Positions 55,594 through 64,000 of a stretch of 64,000 nucleotides of DNA are shown in pieces. The translations under genes and the position numbers were made by a program. Position 1 is the stretch's first letter. Each line of letters begins with the position of its first letter. Source of the DNA: Semisulcospira habei (Eukaryota; Mollusca; Gastropoda; Semisulcospiridae); assembly GCA_036245525.1 (NCBI GenBank), contig BTPG01000004.1, positions 214,099,023 to 214,163,022 on the forward strand. Reading direction: 5' to 3'. Under the pieces are notes generated by a model, which saw only the letters and a list, made by a program, of their open reading frames with translations, was not told where the DNA came from and ran no database searches.

Positions 55594-56019
55594 GACTTTC
55601 TTCATTGCATTTTTTTCCAATTTTGGTACAAACTGGCATTCTGATGCAAATTTCAACATTAGACTGATACAAAATGATGTAATTTTTGAGAAATGAAATG
55701 GGCCAACTTTAGTTTTAGTCCATTGCAATATATATATACATGTTTGTTCGTTTCTTGTGGATCTTTGCGCAGTCTTGATTGGCAGCATACGTGCAGGCTG
55801 GTCTGTGATTTATGACCTTGCAGCCTACAGTCACATGCCAGCACAGATTATAAATGTACTGACGTTTGTTCATTCCACACCGATCTACAGGTCACTTTTT
55901 GCCGTTTCATATCTATGTGCGCAATGCCTCATCGGTCGTGTTCTGTAGCTGAAGCGTTCTACCAACTCCCTGCACCCTGTTGTATTCGCGGTGACCTGTA
56001 GCGTTTTAACCTTGTGCCT
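55594..56019. other. No gene recognised
   Basis: Intergenic AT-rich sequence between NR5B and CMTR2. Confidence 0.5.
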
Positions 56020-56113
56020 TTAACCCTTTTAGCTCAGACAAACTGGCAATATGTGGATGTGACCCTGACGGTTCAAGGATGGTGCTTGAATAGCTTGGCA
56101 TCTCTTGGCCCAT
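56020..56113. repeat. Truncated palindromic TTAA-type repeat
   Basis: TTAACCCTTTTAGCTCAG and the left arm GGTTCAAGGATGGTGC as far as TTGGCATC. It is cut where the next copy begins. Confidence 0.85.
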
Positions 56114-56314
56114 TTAACCCGAACGCTGCATTTCCCAAATTTGGAGGTGTCATCTAATGATTGTACCAGACGCAGGAGAGAGATGGATCATGATAATTCA
56201 AGGGCTGCGCCAGATTAGCTTGGCGCCGGATGGCGCCAAGCTACTCTGGCACTACCCTTGAATTACCGTGGTTGATTCATCTCCTGCTAAGAGCATTGAG
56301 GCTAAATGGGTTAA
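56114..56314. repeat. Palindromic TTAA-type repeat
   Basis: Ends TTAACCCGAACGCTGC and GAGGCTAAATGGGTTAA. Arms ATAATTCAAGGGCTGCGCCA / TGGCACTACCCTTGAATTAC around GGCGCC-GGAT-GGCGCC, with a few uncompensated mismatches. Confidence 0.93.
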
Positions 56315-56361
56315 GATATGAATTAAGAAGATATGAATTAAAAAGATATGAATTAAGCAAA

Positions 56362-56437
56362 GTTCAAAGGGTGGTGCTGGAATCACTTGATGTCGAGAGG
56401 CGCCAGGCAATTTCGGCACCACCCTTTGAACTGTCAT
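56362..56437. repeat. Palindromic TTAA-type repeat, decayed centre
   Basis: Outer arms GTTCAAAGGGTGGTGC and GCACCACCCTTTGAAC pair, including an extra A/T on both arms. The centre is scrambled (ACTTGATGTCGAGAGGCGCC). A tandem GATATGAATTAA run precedes it. Confidence 0.85.
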
Positions 56438-56449
56438 GGTTGATCTGTC

Positions 56450-57093
56450 TCCTAAACTTCATTGTTGTATTCAGGGGAAAAAAATTATGGGAATTTAACC
56501 TCAAGGCAGAACGTGCGTTTTGTGCATTTTGAATCAGTAGACATAATTTTGCTGTGGGGTCCGATTTATGTAGTCAGTTTCATGAAATATTTGGATATGT
56601 CCAAATAGTTAATGAAACTAACATAAAAAATGTCCCATTGTAGGGACAATAAAGTTTGTTGACAGAACAGCTACAAAGTGATGTAGACCTTTGTCAGGTT
56701 ACATTAAGCATCTTTACGTTGACCACAGGTTCTCTTAAAAATTATTTTGTCTGTGAAATAATTCATGAAATTTTTCTCAGGTAATGGGAGGTTACGGCCC
56801 TTGCGTATCTGTGTACATTGGTTTTACATGTTCTGTGTTTTTCTGTAACAGAAATTACAGCGTTATATGAGACATGACACTTTGTTTCATTATTTTGCTG
56901 TCACACAATACATTTTATTTCTGTTTACACGTTTTAAAGTACCTGTACAACATTTTCTGAAACGAAAAAGAGATGGTGGTGTGTGTTTGAGCATGTATGT
57001 GCGCATGTTGTGTGTGTGTGTGGTGGGGGGGGGGGGGTGTGTGTGGGTGTGTGTGTTTTGGTGTAAGAAGCATTTATGTGACTGTTATACCGT
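56450..57093. other. No gene recognised
   Basis: AT-rich. Contains GGGACAATAAAGTTTGTTGA near 56644, a possible polyadenylation site or old LINE 3' end, and a short GT/G-rich tract near 57008-57056. Confidence 0.5.
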
Positions 57094-57186
57094 TCAACTC
57101 TTTAGCTGTTGGTAGCGGTGTTTTGTTGCGATGGTTCCCGCCGAAATCATCGCCACAAAAAGTGCCATTGACAGCCACAGAGTTAA
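57094..57186. repeat. TTAA-type hairpin repeat (type 3), diverged
   Basis: TCAACTCTTTAGCTGTTGGT at the left, GACAGCCACAGAGTTAA at the right; TTGTTGCGATGGTT pairs imperfectly with AATCATCGCCACAA around CCCGCCGA. Confidence 0.8.
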
Positions 57187-57381
57187 CAAACTCTCATATA
57201 TTGTGAACTCGCAGCAAATTAAATTGCAATTTTAGTTACTATCAAAAAACCTATGATACTTTGATAGGTTGTCGGGATACTTGGGGGACACTTTGATAGA
57301 GTGTGGGGAAAGGTACATGATTGTACTGTTCAAAGGAGCTTGAGCCCTTCAGTGCCAAGAAAAAGTGAGAATGATCCAGCT

Positions 57382-57449
57382 GCAAGAGGCAAAGATCCTC
57401 ATGAGCCCCCGTGACTGCGGGCGCTCATGAGGATCTGTGCCTCTTGCTG
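57382..57449. repeat. CTCATGAG-family hairpin
   Basis: GCAAGAGGCAAAGATCCTCA and TGAGGATCTGTGCCTCTTGC pair around TGAGCCCCCGTGACTGCGGGCGCTCA. Confidence 0.92.
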
Positions 57450-57707
57450 AGACCAATTTGTATCCACGTTCCTTGGACGGTTGTGGCTTGTGGTCGTGGC
57501 ATGATCAGACTTCAGAAACAAAATATAATACGCCCAGTGGCAAGGAATGGACTAACCCCTCTGTGTGCAAGCAGCCACTGGTACACTGTTGGCTTTGTGC
57601 TCAAAGGGGTTAAGCACAGGTGATCGTTCAAGCAGGTGTCAAATACGTGTGCGACTGCCGTAAGCCCCTCAGCCCCTGACTCACCTCACTGTGATATGCA
57701 TCAACCT

Positions 57708-57790
57708 GCGATAGTTTTAAGGGTTGTGCCAGAATAGCTTGGTGCCTCTTGGCGCCAAGCTCTTCTGGCACCACTCTTGATCTATCATGG
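57708..57790. repeat. Palindromic TTAA-type repeat
   Basis: GATAGTTTTAAGGGTTGTGC against GGCACCACTCTTGATCTATC around GGTGCC-TCTT-GGCGCC. Element ends are unclear. Confidence 0.85.
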
Positions 57791-57799
57791 CCGATACAT

Positions 57800-58644
57800 A
57801 TCTTAAAAGGCACCTAATGTGTAAAAGGTCGTCCTTGAAGGCCTGTATGAATGAATGTCAGATTATTTGTAGGGGTCAAATTTAGTGAAAGTTTACAGGT
57901 GGCAAAGTTTATGAACGTATGGCCCATATTCATAAAAGAATGGCGACGCAGCCATTACTTTCATAACCCTGAATATGTTATAGATTGGGTCACTTTTTTT
58001 TCCTTTTGTTTCTGAGTTGTTACCAGTATTGTTAACTCTTTACCTGCGGATGTCGACTTCAGCCTCAATGAGATTACCTATCCTAGAACACCAATGGCGG
58101 ATAGATCCGCCCATCCAAGGTTCTCTCGCTGTGCTCGGCCATTTTTAATGCTGCTTCATGAACATTGGGTTACTTGGCAAGCACGCCAGATCCAGAAATG
58201 AACTCTTTAACAAATGATCGCACAGTGGTGGAGTACATAATACAAAATAGTGACTTAGTAGGCCAAGAGTTAATATGTAAATGTGTCGGAACTGTGGCCT
58301 CATGTCCAGGAATGATTGGGCTGTTTTTCCTGACTTCTGTTCTGTTGCAGCAAATGACATGCATAGTACGTATAAAGGCATCTCTGCTGGGAGAAAACAA
58401 GTAACTTGTACCTGTGTGCTGGTCTGTGACTTTGGTCCTCACAGACCAGCACTAATTTTTTGTAGTGTTTGTAAATTCAAATATCTGTCGTTTGCTGTCA
58501 GATTATGAGTGCACCGCAATCAGGGTTTGGTAGATACGGAGTCGCCCAATTTTCATTGTATCTACATGTAGTTCATTATTAGTCAGTATGCTAAAGGCCA
58601 TGGAGCTGATGCAGGCCACAGTTTATCCATGCCTGGCCTTGTGG
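57800..58644. other. No gene recognised; one small hairpin
   Basis: GTGCTGGTCTGTGA and TCACAGACCAGCAC (58418-58454) form a perfect 14-bp stem with a 9-base loop. The open frames around 58145-58508 overlap on both strands and show no recognised domain. Confidence 0.5.
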
Positions 58645-58714
58645 CAGAAAGAGGTATAGATCCTCATGAGCCCCCGCAATTGCGGGGGCTCATGAGGATC
58701 TATGCCTCTTTCTG
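58645..58714. repeat. CTCATGAG-family hairpin, 35-bp arms, no loop
   Basis: The arms 58645-58679 and 58680-58714 are inverted copies with a single mismatch, meeting at GCAATTGC. Outer sequence CAGAAAGAGGTATAGATCC. Confidence 0.96.
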
Positions 58715-59046
58715 TGGACATCAGCCCACTGGTGTTTGTTGCCTGCGGGTAGTGATTATGATTACTTACTATTCAACTCTATTGTTGCACATAATGAAGT
58801 GAAAAATAAAATATATTCTTCGCATTGTTAATTGTGGTGTCATTAATGGTTAACACAAATAAAAAGATTTTATTGTCAATAATTATGTTGCCACCGAGAA
58901 ATATGTTGCAGAGGTGTGAGTGTCTGTTGGATGGTGTGTGTGTGTATGTGTGTGTTTGTGTGTGTGCACGTGTGAATGAAATATTGAAATAGCCAAATTT
59001 AATTGTTTGTTCTATTACACTTATAAGCAGTGCATATGCCACAGTG

Positions 59047-59051
<5 letters not shown>

Positions 59052-59088
<37 letters not shown>
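59052..59088. repeat. (GT)n microsatellite
   Basis: GT run of about 18 units, just before a CTCATGAG-family repeat. Confidence 0.95.
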
Positions 59089-59091
<3 letters not shown>

Positions 59092-59122
59092 AGTTATGTT
59101 GCACAGTTTAGTTATAAAGGGC

Positions 59123-59345
59123 ATGGGTGACAGTCTTCAGTCCTGGCGTCTGATTGGGCTTTTTCAAACTCCCTAAAAGCTGAATTTCAGTTTTGGGGCT
59201 CAGAAAGAACGATTTAGCCAGCCAGTTCCATTTGCAAGAGGCATAACTCGTATGAGCCACTGCATCTGCAGGGTCTCATGAGAATCTATGTCTCTTGCTG
59301 GCTATAGATCATGAGGCAGTCTGTGGACCATTAACATTTCAGTCA
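59123..59345. repeat. CTCATGAG-family repeat upstream of CMTR2
   Basis: Starts CATGGGTGACAGTCTTCAGT. The hairpin at 59233-59303 has GCAAGAGGCATAACTCGTAT against TCATGAGAATCTATGTCTCT around CTGCATCTGCAG, with several mismatches. Confidence 0.85.
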
Positions 59346-59726
59346 CTTATGTGTAAGGGCCTTAAGGCCAAAAGTTACAGACCAGCACAAAATGTACAAC
59401 AAACAGCAGTCAGACAAGTACATTTTATTTCAAACGGTTTTGGACATCAGTTTGTGTTTTTTTCCAATTCTACCTTTTGCAAAATTGTTTCATTTTATTT
59501 CCAATCCAAAGTTTTGTGTTTTTTTAGATCGGCGATTGCCTCCCTTGGTGGCAAGAAAGTTGAAAACGTCTACTTTCCGTTTTACTTTTCCGTGCTGTCC
59601 GAACCTCTCGAGGTATTTTCGCGACCCATTTTACAAATCCACAGCATCTGAAGTAGGTACACTATTTTGTGACTGCTTGTTCAGTAGAGTGTATAAATCT
59701 CATTACAGGTTGGTCGTAGATGGTTG

Positions 59727-60351
59727 ATGAACCGCTGTGGGAAAATGGAGCGTAAGAAAAAGAAACTTGACCGGGTGGCTGTAGGACATAGGTCTGTGTC
59801 CCCAGCAGGCTTTGGAAACAAAGAACTGGATCACCTGTTTAACAAAAGGTTTGCCTACTCCAAACACAGCACATGGACTCTGAGTGGTACGTCACTCTTC
59901 AAGGCAGATTGCTGTCACCAAAGTAGAGAGGACAAATATTCTGTTAAAAATTGTCACTCTGTTGGCTTAGACGTAAATGAGGTGCAGGAGCAATTTTCAG
60001 GAGATGATCGTGACTTCAGTGAAAGCAAGATCATAACAGACTTACCGATAGAAGAGAGCTGTGCCAAAGATCACAACGCTATTTTTACGCAAGAGAAGCT
60101 GCATGTGACGCAAGGGACATCAGTTGGTGTTAATTCCAGCCCTTTTGAGAGCTATACGTCATGTCATGGAGATACAGTAGCAGGCCGGCTACATGGCTCA
60201 GAGGATGTCGCGTCGAGGTTTGCTCTTCCTGGGCCATGGCAGTGCAAGCATCTCATGCAGATGAAAGAAGACCTGAATCAACTGAAGGACAGGTTAAGTG
60301 ACAAGGAAATGGTCACTTGGCACCAGCATACCAACTCAACCAACCCTGCAG
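59727..60351 (+). CDS. CMTR2: CMTR2 exon A: N-terminal region
   Basis: ATG 59727 follows acceptor CATTACAG (59708); an alternative ATG is at 59745. Ends TNSTNPAG with donor G|GTATAC, phase 1. Confidence 0.88.
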
Positions 60352-62395
60352 GTATACACTTCTGCGTTTGATTGATGGCCTGTTACATGTACCCAATGTG
60401 CAAAAGGACATCGGGTTGATGTCGGCCGCTGCTGGCCCGCGCACTAGTGTGCACGGGCCAATGGCGACCGACGTCGGTCTGATGGCCTTTGCGCCCTGGT
60501 TAATGGTTATATATATATGTGTATTGTGCAAAATTGTGCAAGCTCTGAAATCTGTATTAACCCTTTGGCTGTCAATAGCAGTTTTGGTCGGGATGATTAC
60601 AGGAATCATTGTGACAAAAAGTGCACCCTACAGTCAAAGGGTTAACTCTTTCGAGATGTGCTGCAACCTGATTTTCAGCTTTATGCCGCGAATCCGGTTG
60701 CGGCACGTCGCGAAAGAGCTAACGAATTTATCTATTCAGCCTGTACACAATAGACAGTATACATTATGCAGTAAACCATTGCACAGGTCAACCATAATAA
60801 GAAAGAAAAGAAGAAAAAAACTTGTGTAGATCAGATGGCGGTGCTCTTTGTGGGGCAGGCCTTCCCGAGGGAAGACAACCCAATTAAATTCCCCTTGTGG
60901 GACAAACAAGGTAGAAATAGTTTAAAAGTAGTACCATAGTAGCTTGATTGGCACCTGTCTGTCTGAAAGGGGTTGTGGGATGGGGGCAGTGAAGGGTGAC
61001 TAGTTCGCAGTCTCTCCTTTATTAGTGTTTTTAGTATCTTACAATAGCGCTGGACAAGAAGGCTAACTTTAATTGTGAAGTTTTAAAATTGTAAAATGAA
61101 AGACTTTTATGTTCATCTTCTTCCATTGTGCTCAAAAGGCAATGGAAAACCTCTGGTAAGTGTGCCTACTCACATGAATTGTGAAAAGAAGGGTACAAAA
61201 TTCTAAGTTGAGGCAAGGCAGCATTGATAACTCATTGTATCGGCCAGTTTTAGCTATGATAGCCTGCCTTGGGGCAGATCGCTTTGACCTCTTGGCTGTC
61301 GCTGTCGGTAGCGTTTTTGCTGAGGTGATTCCAGCAGGATTGACCTTGGCAAAATCCGCTACCAACAGCCAGATGGCTTTATATAACAGAGTTTCAGTGT
61401 GAGCAATTGGATTGGATGTTTTAGTGTTGTGTGCGCTGGTCTGGGATTTTGGACCTTTTGGCCGAATGCTGTACGCAGTAAGCAAAATGATAATGATAAT
61501 GTACATTTATATAGCGCTTAACCTCCCAATGAATGGTGCTCTAACTCTAAGCGCTTTACAAGATCAAAAATCACAGAACAAAAAGTACAACTACAAGAAA
61601 AAAACGCTATAATAAATGTTACAAAAACTAAAGTGACACATATCAAAAGCTCACACTCACACATACACACCCTTACAAGAACAGTTACTGCTAAAGATTG
61701 CTCACGCACTGAAATTGCATCTAACTGTATGCATAAGAAAACAGATAGGTCTTGAGCAGTGATTTAAAAGCAGACAGAGTTGGGGCATATCTGACGTGGG
61801 CTGGAAGGTCATTCCAGGTGACAGACCGAAAGAAGAAAAGGCACGCTGGCCCTGGCTAGACTTCTTTCACCTAGGAACCCTGAAAATACGCGTGTCTGAC
61901 GCTGAATGGAGGGATCTTGAAGGCGTGTAAATATGAACCAGGTCGGACAAATATGGGGGAGCAGAACCGGTAATAGCCTTGTAACAAATGACAGATACCT
62001 TGTACACAATTCTTTGAGACACAGGCAGACCCTGGGACCTACATTGGCCACACTGGACCCGTGCACAACTGTGCGCAGGCCCACTGCGGCCGATGTGGGC
62101 CCTTGGGTCCTTTGCTTACAAAATTTCAAACCAACACACAAAGATGTTGACCAGCACTTTGCTGAACTTGCCCATCTGACCCTGGCAGGTAAGGTGGTCA
62201 GCGAACTGAAGCACCGCTATCATGCGGAGCTGTGCACTCAGGCGTGGTGCAAGTTCCACGAGATTCTGTCTACCTGCGATGTCCTGCCTGCATCTCTCTG
62301 GGACCAAACAACGCCCAGTGATCTGTTCTCCGTCCACCTGTGTGAGGCGCCTGGGGCCTTCATCACTTCCCTCAACCACTTTCTTGTGGCCAGGG
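59727..62395 (+). CDS. CMTR2: Cap-specific 2'-O-methyltransferase 2, N-terminal part, two exons seen
   Basis: Exons 59727-60351 and 62189-62395 join in phase (CCTGCAG|GTATAC to CTGGCAG|GTAAG) and give about 277 residues. CMTR2 methylates the ribose of the second transcribed nucleotide of capped mRNA, using S-adenosylmethionine. The start resembles the family N-terminus (ELDHLFNKRFAYSK). It continues with MKEDLNQLKDRLSDKEMVTW, QHTNSTNPAGKVVSEL and AELCTQAWCKFHEIL, and reaches the S-adenosylmethionine-binding motif LCEAPGAFITSLNH of the FtsJ-like fold. A long Ser/Asp-rich insert of roughly 100 residues after the first motif looks longer than in vertebrate proteins. The rest of the methyltransferase is missing: no further exon is recognised before the window ends. 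An acceptor TCTCATTACAG precedes 59709, so a 5' exon is likely. Confidence 0.9.
60407..60483. repeat. Hairpin repeat (type 6) in CMTR2 intron
   Basis: GATGTCGGCCGCTGCTGGCC pairs with GGGCCAATGGCGACCGACGT-type sequence around CGCGCACTAGTGTGC. A relative lies at 62027-62104, with similar CGTGCACA/TGCGCAGG centre and GGCC-rich arms. Confidence 0.8.
60557..60645. repeat. 89-bp TTAA-bounded hairpin repeat (type 3)
   Basis: TTAACCCTTTGGCTGTCAAT to CAGTCAAAGGGTTAA. Outer 13 bp pair perfectly; the middle GGTCGGGATGATT pairs loosely with AATCATTGTGAC around ACAGG. Same length as 47622-47710. Confidence 0.93.
60642..60725. repeat. TTAA-type hairpin repeat (type 4), sharing a TTAA
   Basis: TTAACTCTTTCGAGATGTGC and GCACGTCGCGAAAGAGCTAA are the arms; GCTGCAACCTG pairs with CCGGTTGCGGC. 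The first TTAA is the last TTAA of the previous hairpin. Confidence 0.88.
60726..61279. other. No exon recognised
   Basis: CMTR2 intron sequence without a recognised feature. Confidence 0.5.
61280..61385. repeat. Type-3 hairpin repeat, diverged
   Basis: TTGGCTGTCGCTGTCGGTAG and CTACCAACAGCCAGATGG are imperfect arms; TTTTTGCTGAGGTGATTCC is opposed by GGATTGACCTTGGCAAAA around AGCA. Confidence 0.7.
61486..62030 (-). mobile_element. L2-like LINE 3' fragment in CMTR2 intron
   Basis: Minus-strand pieces read LPVSQRIVYKVSVICYKAIT, GSAPPYLSDLVHIYTPSRSL, then HSASDTRI and, after frameshifts, WNDLPAHVR-like sequence: the L2 C-terminus. The 3' end is AAGCGCTTAGAGTTAGAGC...TTAAGCGCTATATAAATG followed by a TTATCA-type repeat. 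It has the same tail plan as the LINE at 35020 and the SINEs. Confidence 0.82.
62027..62104. repeat. Hairpin repeat (type 6) in CMTR2 intron
   Basis: GGGACCTACATTGGCCACAC and GCGGCCGATGTGGGCCC fold back around CCCGTGCACAACTGTGCGCA. It ends about 85 bp before CMTR2 exon B. Confidence 0.75.
62189..62395 (+). CDS. CMTR2: CMTR2 exon B: start of the methyltransferase domain
   Basis: Acceptor CTGGCAG, donor CAGGG|GTGAG, phase 1 at both ends. Encodes KVVSELKHRYHAELCTQAWC, KFHEILSTCDVLPASL and HLCEAPGAFITSLNHFLVA, with the S-adenosylmethionine-binding loop EAPGAF. Confidence 0.93.
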
Positions 62396-62420
62396 GTGAG
62401 TAGACAGTGGATGCCAGGAA

Positions 62421-62532
62421 CCGGTTGCATAAGCGAGCCTAGTCCTGCACCAGCCACTAAGCAAGGTGCGCCGCTATGGTGGCACACCTTGCTTAGTGGC
62501 TGGTGCAGGACTCAGCTCACTCATGCAACTGG
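62421..62532. repeat. Long hairpin just after the CMTR2 exon B donor (type 7)
   Basis: The inner 28 bp AGTCCTGCACCAGCCACTAA-GCAAGGTG pair perfectly with the reverse complement at about 62484-62511. Outer GTTGCATAAGCGAGC pairs partly with GCTCACTCATGCAAC. The loop is about CGCCGCTATGGTGGCA. Confidence 0.94.
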
Positions 62533-63090
62533 CCCGAGGATTCTTTTGTCTTAGCATAATGCACAGGTCACACAATGGTGTTTGGGCGCCTACTATGTAA
62601 TGATACTTCGGCAGTTAATTCTTGCATCTGCGCATAATTCAAATGTGTGTATAGTTGGTCTGGCCAGCAGTGGTGTGCTTTGGAATGGCATTTTCCCCTT
62701 CCTGTTCACATTTGATCAGGGACGGTCTGTGTACATTGTTGCAAATTGGCGACCCCTGTAAAGGAGACCAAATCCACTAGCCCATAGCCACCGGTTACTA
62801 GATTTGTCAGGCGAGGGAAAGTCATGTTAATAGGAGCCCAATAATTACATGGTGAATGCAAATTTAAAATCGCTTGCACACAATAAACTGTTCGGGCTAC
62901 CTGAAAAAGATTTGGGCTCTCAGATTTCAACCGGATTTTAGGCCGAATGTCTGATTTGGCCGTAGACCATTTGGTCCTCCATCCTGAATGTGCCAATGGA
63001 TGCTCATCAATTTGAACTGCGAGGAGTCTGACTACATACTCACCCTCATTGTGTGAGATTGACGACAGGCATAAAATGGGATGCTACCAT
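62533..63090. other. No exon recognised
   Basis: Probable CMTR2 intron. I looked for the next family motif (a Trp/Asn-Thr-Leu-Asn-Pro region) and did not see it. Confidence 0.5.
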
Positions 63091-63174
63091 TTAACTCTTA
63101 AACTCCAAGAACCAAATGACTTACATTCTATAGAATGGAAGTCATTTAGTTCTGGGAGTTGAAGAGCTGATTAA
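63091..63174. repeat. 84-bp TTAA-bounded hairpin repeat (type 8)
   Basis: TTAACTCTTAAACTCCAAGA to GGGAGTTGAAGAGCTGATTAA-type end. The inner ATGACTTACATTC pairs with GAATGGAAGTCAT around TATA. TTAA at both edges, sequence unrelated to the other types. Confidence 0.9.
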
Positions 63175-63240
63175 AAACATTCTGATACAGTAGAATCACT
63201 TTTGAGCAACCACTGATTTGCAAGGAAAAGTGGCCTTAAT

Positions 63241-63454
63241 TTAACTCATTCTGCCCGCGACACACCACAGCAAGATGTGGCTCGACCATGATCGTTCAAG
63301 GGTGGTGGCAGACTAGCTTGGCGCCTATAGGTGCCAAGCTAGTCTGCCACCACCCTTGAACGATCATGGTCGATCTGTCTCCTGAATTGTCATGCAATCC
63401 TCAGAGGATACCTCCAAAATGTGGGTATTTCGTAGCTTGGGTACAGTGAGTTAA
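63241..63454. repeat. Palindromic TTAA-type repeat, 44-bp arms, one mismatch
   Basis: Ends TTAACTCATTCTGCCC and GGGTACAGTGAGTTAA. Left arm 63282-63325, loop TATA, right arm 63330-63373. Compared with 38737-38828 the arms differ at six paired positions, all changed on both sides. Confidence 0.97.
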
Positions 63455-64000
63455 GAGACAGGTGTTGTAGAAAACAGGTTCAGTCTCAAGAGAAGCCTTA
63501 TCTCTTCCACGGTACCCTACATCACCACCAAAGATGAGAACAGCACTGTGAGCAAGAAAGCCCTGACACAGGCCATGCTCGAAGAAAAGTATCCCCAGGA
63601 AGCATGGATACAGGCATACACTGATGGATCAGCCACAGATGCAGTTCAGAATGGGGGGCTGGGGTGTACATTCAGTACCCAAACGGAAAATGGCAGGCAG
63701 AGGCAGTATCAACAGGCCTTCACTGCACAAATTACAGAGCTGAGGTGGAAGCCCTGGTCCATACTGCAAACACCCTTAGTGGCACTGCAGACCCTGATGC
63801 CCAGATTGTCTTCCTGACTGATGCCATGTCTGTCCTTGAGGCAGCAACAGCAAGCAAACTGCCACGTCTACAAGAGGCACTGCAAAACATCAAGTGCTCC
63901 AGACTGGTGCTGCAGTGGATCCCTTCACACTGTGGCATCTACGGCAATGAAGAAGATGGAGTCAGCTTCACAGAGATGAAGACCATCATTAAATCTGTGT
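63455..64000 (+). mobile_element. LINE fragment with RNase H domain, cut by the window end
   Basis: The translation reads EAWIQAYTDGSATDAVQNGG (first catalytic Asp of RNase H), then QAFTAQITEL. After a frameshift near 63740 come VFLTDAMSVLEAATASKLPR and VLQWIPSHCGIYGNEED. These are RNase H1-type motifs found at the end of I/Jockey-group LINE proteins. It is frame-broken and probably lies in a CMTR2 intron. Confidence 0.82.

Noticed and set aside
56648..56653. AATAAA as the NR5B polyadenylation signal
   Set aside because: The surrounding GGGACAATAAAGTTTGTTGA also looks like a LINE 3' end, and no cleavage site can be confirmed from sequence.
59295..59727. Possible extra 5' coding exon of CMTR2
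   Set aside because: Two frames overlap and neither joins the CMTR2 start with clear splice sites; more likely 5' untranslated or promoter sequence.

Overview
This window looks like nuclear DNA from an animal, most likely a mollusc and probably a gastropod. The evidence is split genes with GT-AG introns, a nuclear receptor of the NR5B (HR39/FTZ-F1-related) type, a cap methyltransferase gene, tRNA-derived SINEs, and RTE, CR1 and L2-like LINEs. Long GT, AG and AAT microsatellites and poly-C/poly-G blocks add to this. The species is an inference; the sequence does not name it.

Layout. 1-2320 is a 175-bp satellite. 2321-3812 is an old LINE fragment with a nested SINE. 5883-10365 is a degraded full-length RTE-like LINE split by two later insertions, each with target-site duplications (TSDs). 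12-20 kb holds a C2H2 zinc-finger gene (minus strand, main exon 14341-16235) surrounded by short palindromic repeats. 20.9-24.9 kb is a mosaic of inverted repeats, including a 782-bp foldback insertion. 26027-29365 is an intact RTE LINE, followed by a SINE, an AG microsatellite and a C/G-rich repeat block. 31.3-33.5 kb is a CR1-like LINE and 35.0-36.7 kb an L2-like LINE, both minus strand and 5'-truncated. 42649-54554 is a six-exon nuclear receptor gene, NR5B type. Its fifth intron contains a piggyBac-like remnant, a 138-bp LINE stub and a full-length intact LINE (49959-53258). 59727-62395 holds the first two recognisable coding exons of CMTR2; the rest of that gene lies outside the window or was not found. 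The window ends in a retroelement RNase H fragment.

Three genes are well supported: the zinc-finger protein, NR5B and CMTR2. NR5B and CMTR2 lie head to tail on the plus strand about 5 kb apart. They need not be functionally linked.

The most striking content is a dense set of short hairpin-forming repeats around the genes (12-20 kb and 37-63.5 kb). Many are bounded by TTAA, with ends like TTAACCC...GGGTTAA, as in piggyBac-type elements. The main family has a central palindrome with arms of up to 44 bp. Arm differences between copies are mostly matched on the other arm, so the palindrome is kept while its sequence changes. At least four other unrelated hairpin sequences share the TTAA ends, and a separate CTCATGAG hairpin family behaves in a similar way.
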